NCBI GenBank assembly: GCA_964035545.1
Contig: OZ037766.1
Location: 16,562,222-16,626,221, forward strand
Length of the DNA: 64,000 nt
Reading direction: 5' to 3'
DNA from: Bugula neritina
Lineage: Eukaryota; Bryozoa; Gymnolaemata; Cheilostomatida; Bugulidae
This document shows positions 59,103 through 64,000 of this stretch, one piece after another. Under the pieces are notes generated by a model. The model had not been told where the DNA came from, searched no databases, and saw only the letters and a list, made by a program, of their open reading frames with translations. Numbering within the stretch: position 1 is the first letter of the stretch; each line of letters opens with the position of its first letter. The position numbers and the translations under genes are program-made.

Positions 59103-61838
59103 AATTCTTTCTTGCCAATGTGAGATCTCTCAAAGGCAAAACTATTGAACTATCATCACAAACATGTAATTCCGACATAATCTGCCTGACTGAGACACAC
59201 ATAAATCAGATGATACCAAGTCACACCATCTTTGATTATAACAACAAAAGGATCTACAGAAAGGATCGTAATGTAAATGGGGGTGGGGGTCTTAATTGCC
59301 ATTAATGACAACCTGCGCTCTACCCAAATTAACATAGAAGATACAACTAGTGCCGGGATCATATTTGTAAGAATAGAGGAGAGCTTAATTGTCGGATGTT
59401 ACTACAGACCCCCACATGATAGAGATGTATCCATATTGAGTAGCAACCTAGAATTATTAACTCAACAGTTCCCCAATGACCACATCATCTTAGCCGGGGA
59501 TTTCAATCTCCCCCACATTAATTGGCACACTTATCAACCCAAACTGAAGGCCCAGGATAAGGTCCTTCATAACTCATTCCTATGTATGTTGAACTTCTAT
59601 AACCTAAGTCAACTAACAACCTCACCAACCCACATTCATGGCAACACGCTCGACTTACTTTGCACCAACTCCCCCCAAGACTTAACATCCCAAGACGTAA
59701 TCTTCCCAGGGCTAAGTGATCACGCCATGATAAAAGCAAATATCCGATGGAACAAAGCAAAAGACCACCATATAGTAACCTCCAAAACTGTCAAAGATTA
59801 CCACAGAGTAGATATCAACAAATTCCGGGAAGATATGCAAAGAACTAAACATGACCTAGATGAATTGGATGATGTACAGGAAATGTGGGATCATTTTTCA
59901 TCTAGTCTACATCAGGCCATATGTGACCATGTCCCAACGAAAGTACTGTCGTCTAAGCTTAAAAATGAACCTGTTTGGTTTAACAAAGAGTGTAGACGGA
60001 TATCACGTAAAGAGAGGAAAAGCTATAATCACTACAAATCAAACGGGGACTTATTCAGTTATGCGAAATACAAGGAAATCCGGAAAACAGCTAAGAAAGT
60101 CTTTAGGATGGTAAAAAGTGAATATGGTCACAATAAAATCATCCAACCACTCCTAGAAAGCAACAGTAAGCCCTTTTACCGGCACCTCAAAGGAAACTCA
60201 AATAACAAAAATCGCATAAAACTCAAAATGACTGATGGTACCCTTAATGCAGATCCAGCAAACTGTGCGGAAACCTTCAACAAATTCTTCCACTCCCAAT
60301 TCAACAGTGGGCACCAACTGACATCACTTGGTCCCAACTCAGCAAACATAGATAATCCACCAGATATCGACAGCAATGGTATTGCCAAGTTAATACAGAA
60401 CCTCAAGCCTGGAAAAGCTCCAGGTCCAGATGGCCTGAGGAAGGCAGATCTGATGGTTGATCTCCCACTAATATCCGCTTGTTTTGCGATCATATACAAA
60501 ACCTCTATGAATCAACAGAAGCTTCCCACCCAGTGGAAAGAGGCGTATGTGACCCCTATCCATAAAAGCGGTGCAGAGGATTGTGCTCAAAACTATCGAC
60601 CCATCTCACTCACTAGCATCCCATGTAAAATGGCAGAACATCTCATCCTACGTAAAATACTTGCCAACGTTGACAATGTACTGAGCACAAGACAACACGG
60701 CTTCCGCCAGGGCTTGTCCTGCGAGACCCAATTATGCGCCACTCTCCATCAGATACTGAACTATGTCGATAAACATAAGGCTGTTCACGCAGCAGTCCTA
60801 GATTTTACAAAAGCATTTGACCGGGTCCCCCATGCCCTTCTAATGGAGAAACTACGAACAATTGCACCAATGGAAGACTATCTGCTCGGATGGGTACACA
60901 ACTTCCTCCTAAACCGATCTCAGAGGGTCGTACTCGATGGCAAAAAGTCAGAACCACTGCCAGTGACGTCTGGGGTACCTCAGGGCTCTGTGCTCGGTCC
61001 CATACTGTTTCTCGTGTTCATAAATGATCTCCCTGACTGTGTTGATTGTGAAGTTGGTCTCTTCGCAGATGACACCCTCCTCTACCAGCCTGTCTCAGAT
61101 GACCAAGACAGACTAAGGTTTCAAAGGAACATAGATGCAGCAGGAAGCTGGGCTTCAAAGTGGGGTATGGAGTTCAATGTTAAAAAGAGCAAAATTATGG
61201 CATTCAAAGAGCAAGATATACCAGCACACTACACGTTAAATGGCACAGTTCTAGAACAGGTGGACAAATCAACATACCTCGGAGTGACTCTACAGGCCAA
61301 CCTGAAGTTTGATAATCATATCCAGAGCAAAATATTGCTAGCAAACAAACAACTGGGGATGATGAAAAGGGCTTTGTACTGGGCACCCGAAAAAGTGAGA
61401 CTCATGGCTTACAAATCCCTATGCCTTCCTCACCTAGACTATGTTTCTGCTGTTTGGGACCCCTATACTACAAAAATAAATTCCATCGAAGAGGTGCAAA
61501 CACGGGCAGTAAGAGCCATAGCTAACATCAAGGGTAGAAGAGGAGTGCGAGAAGCAAAAGAAAGACTGGAGCTGACCGCCCTCGATGAAAGAAGAACTCA
61601 ACGGCTAAGACTCCTTATGAGGATACTCCAAAAGGAAGAATATCACCCAGCACTCTCTGCAGCGTATGACGAACTAATAAATACCCCGGGAAGTTTTATC
61701 CAAACTAGGGCCCAAACACTAGGACAGCCAAGATCAGTCAGCACCAATAATAACTGCTATTATAACAGGTTCTTGCCACGGACAATCCGTGACCTTAAAG
61801 GGAACAATCCTTGCAAGACTAATTTACACACAGAATAA
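59069..61838 (+). CDS. LINE ORF2: AP endonuclease-reverse transcriptase, one frameshift
   Basis: Starts at the ATG at 59069, overlapping ORF1. The endonuclease blocks are ANVRSLKGK, CLTETHIN, then (after the shift) GCYYRPPHD, LAGDFNLPHINW and GLSDHAMI. RT blocks are KPGKAPGPDGL, YRPISLTSIPCK, LDFTKAFDRVPH, SGVPQGSVLGPILFLVFIN and the catalytic LFADDTLLY, with a typical C-terminus (TYLGVTLQ, LPHLDYVSAVWDP, VQTRAVRAI). The two halves are in different frames. The change falls in a run of five G at 59285-59289, consistent with one extra base. From 59277 to 61838 the frame is open for 853 codons. Apart from that single break the element is intact, so it is a recent copy. It is a CR1-like non-LTR element by domain content; exact clade is not determined. 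Confidence 0.92.
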
Positions 61839-61995
61839 TCTAAACATTGACAGGTTAACTTACCTGTACTAATAAACAATATTGCAACACACACTGCAAC
61901 CAATTTATGGACTATTGTATGCATTTTACTTTCTGACCAACCGTAAACATATGAGGCATGCCGCTTCTGCTACCTAGTGGTCTAGCATGATCGTA
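61839..61995 (+). other. LINE 3' untranslated tail
   Basis: Non-coding sequence after the ORF2 stop, including an AATAAA (61869-61874), running into GGAGGTAACTGGAGGTAA (61999-62016) and then the TAATAC/TAATAG array. The element end probably lies where the repeat begins. No target duplication was resolved. Confidence 0.5.
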
Positions 61996-62185
61996 ATCTG
62001 GAGGTAACTGGAGGTAATACTAATACTAATAGTAATAGTGAATTAGTATTACTATTAGTATTAGTATTACATTTACTTTTAGTTCTACTATCAGATTTAA
62101 TATTAGTATTACTATTATTGTTACTACTATAACTATTACTATTAGTATTACTATTACTAGTAATGATTAGACTTAGTAGTACATT
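61996..62185. repeat. TAATAC/TAATAG array after LINE
   Basis: ACTAATAGTAAT/ATTAGTATTACT units directly downstream of the LINE tail. They either predate the insertion or grew from its 3' end. Confidence 0.85.
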
Positions 62186-63054
62186 TTTATTTTGATTTAG
62201 TTTTATCAAATATCAATCGATTCACTTTTACTTTAGTTTTACAAGCTGGTGATTAGTCTAAACTTAAACATTAAAATTAACAATAATTATAAGTACAGTT
62301 GTAAGACTAAGTAAGTGTGAGCCTGAAAAAATACATAAAAACTACCTTTATTTTTCAAGTTCAAAAGATAACCGCCAAAGTCAAAGTGACCTACGGCTAC
62401 TACTACTACTACTAGTGCACCTAAACTTGTTTAGGATAATACTGATACTATTGATACAAGTTTAATTTTTAGCGGTAATAAAACACACGATTAATTTTAA
62501 TCGAAAATTTGTGTTTATATTTATGATGTTAACTTGTGATTTGTAAGACTATTTGTGCTGGAATTATTCTCGCAAGCCCCAGTTCTATACTGAACACAAC
62601 TCCCAAGACAAGCTGTACAGAAACGTGCGTTATAATTTTTATAATATTGACCCTTAACCCCTAAGCAACTCCCGAAAAAATTCAACTAGCAACAATTCCA
62701 GTTCAATGAGTGTAATTGTATGTAAATGAAAAAGTTTGGCCACATGTGAAGCTAAGGCAAGAAAAATCACCTTTATCATGATCATGGTGATAGTAACGTA
62801 GGATAGTGCTAAAGCTGCTATTATATATTTATTCATTATTATATTTATTGTAACACTAACTTTTACTTTTACTTTTAGTTTTACCTTTAGAATTACTCAA
62901 TTACTGAATTAGTGTTTCTGTTAGTGTTACACTTAGTTAACGTCTACTTAGTCTTACACTTAGTCTTACGGTTTAAGTTACTGGTTAGTCGTAGTGTTAC
63001 TGATAACATTAATATCATTATTAATTCATAGTATTATTTAATTGTACATGTATG
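62186..63054. other. AT-rich spacer, no gene seen
   Basis: Contains a short ACT triplet run (62398-62416) and TTTAGTTTTAC-type low complexity (62860-62990). No coding or RNA feature was recognised. Confidence 0.4.
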
Positions 63055-63545
63055 ATGTAAACTAATACTAATAGTAATAGTAGTAATAGTAATCTAATAG
63101 TAATTCTTGCAAATTCAAAGTGAAAGCTCTATCACTATGTCTAAACTCTCAAGTCCTAAGCATAAGATTAAGCTTGGCAGACTCAGAGTGAAAGTCGGCA
63201 TCAGACCCACTCTCAGTAAATGTAGTTGTTATTGTTAAACTTAATGTAATGATAAAGCTCTACAGAATGAGAATTGGGGCTTTAAAATACAAAGGAAAAT
63301 AAACAAATTATCAATAATAATTACTATTACTACTAGTACTCTACTAGTATTAGTAATAGTATTACTATTACTATTCGTATTGGTATTACTATTCGTATTG
63401 GTATTACTATTACTATTAGTCAACTAATAAAGTAGAAATTAAAATTAATATTTCTTTCTAATTCTATTAGTATTACCAGTACAAGGCCTACTACTAGTAC
63501 TATTAGTAGTGCTAGTATTAGTATTAGTAGTGACTAGTTCTTTAC
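63055..63545. repeat. TAATAG / TATTACTATTCG arrays
   Basis: Two tracts (63060-63105 and 63315-63540) of the same hexamer family with TATTCGTATTGG variants. The Asn/Thr/Ser frame on - is an artefact. Confidence 0.85.
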
Positions 63546-63779
63546 TAGTCACTACTAAATCAAAATTTAAAGTCTAAATAGTAAAATACTCTAAGACTAC
63601 TTTGATATGGTACCTAGTACTTAGAGTTAGTTCGTTACTGAATTACTATTAGTTATACTAATTATAAATTTAATCACAGCTATTGATCCCTTTGACTGAC
63701 AGGTACATTTCTTGTAAGATATTGAAGCACTTGGTACTGAGAAATCTGCTAGAAAAAATTTGTGTCACCATGCTATGAC

Positions 63780-64000
63780 CTACTCTATCTTACAGATACA
63801 CTCCAAATTGTTCATGCAGCTGCTTTTAACTTTACTAACGCATTTGATCAAGTGTCCTATACCTTTCTTATAAAAAGCTGACAGAGACTACATATTTGGA
63901 TGAATACATCCTACACTGAATAAAAAGATTTCTGTTCAGTTGAGCGAGTGGGGCTACAAGTTAATGCCCCAGGCTCGTCACTAGTTACCTCAGGTGTGCC
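63780..64000 (+). pseudogene. LINE reverse-transcriptase remnant, runs off window
   Basis: The translation gives HAAAFNFTNAFDQVSYTFLI, then a broken stretch, and SSLVTSGVP at the right edge. This corresponds to the RT blocks DFTKAFD.V.H..L and VTSGVPQGS. In-frame stops (such as TGA at 63879) show it is dead. It is cut by the end of the window. Confidence 0.75.

Overview
The window reads as animal nuclear DNA: AT-rich, intron-dense, with GT-AG introns of about 100-5,000 bases and many retroelements. An invertebrate is most likely. The evidence is a membrane protease with LDLa, SRCR and trypsin domains (an animal architecture), a ribosomal protein SA with an acidic-tryptophan tail, a meiotic HOP2, and BEL/Pao, Ty3/gypsy, Penelope-like and CR1-like elements side by side. 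I cannot name the phylum from this sequence alone.

Host genes, left to right: (1) a Maf/ASMTL-type nucleotide pyrophosphatase, + strand, 949-3719, five exons; (2) a TMPRSS-like type II transmembrane serine protease, - strand, 18282-5509, twelve coding exons, with a young Ty3/gypsy element in one intron; (3) an STK16-like kinase, + strand, 24187-26897, six exons; (4) an Acl4-like TPR protein, - strand, 33772-27327, eleven exons, convergent with the kinase; (5) RPSA (uS2), + strand, 39945-41440, four coding exons, with a candidate box C/D snoRNA in each of its three coding introns; (6) TIMM10, + strand, 42828-43770; (7) PSMC3IP/HOP2, - strand, 47765-44010, convergent with TIMM10. For all seven I joined exons by hand. 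Every junction keeps the reading frame, and every protein comes out near the usual length of its family.

Mobile DNA: a gypsy element (8142-12869) with near-identical LTRs and a 5-bp target duplication; a decayed BEL/Pao element (49722-57000) nested inside an older gypsy remnant (48719-49721 and 57001-57385); an almost intact LINE with a PHD-finger ORF1 and an endonuclease-RT ORF2 (58080-61838); LINE RT fragments near 14.4, 19.5-20.5, 23.2 and 63.8-64.0 kb; two Penelope-like GIY-YIG endonuclease remnants near 37.0 and 38.4 kb; two copies of a tRNA-derived SINE near 31.6 and 36.45 kb; and a MITE-like inverted-repeat unit at 22.3-22.5 kb. Simple repeats are abundant, notably a recurring TAATAC/TAATAG family, ACT triplets, a TG/CA tract and a 55-unit TA tract.

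The genes form no operon or pathway. They are ordinary housekeeping genes plus one surface protease. The observation I would follow first is the set of three putative snoRNAs in RPSA, two of which share an antisense element against a conserved 18S rRNA segment.
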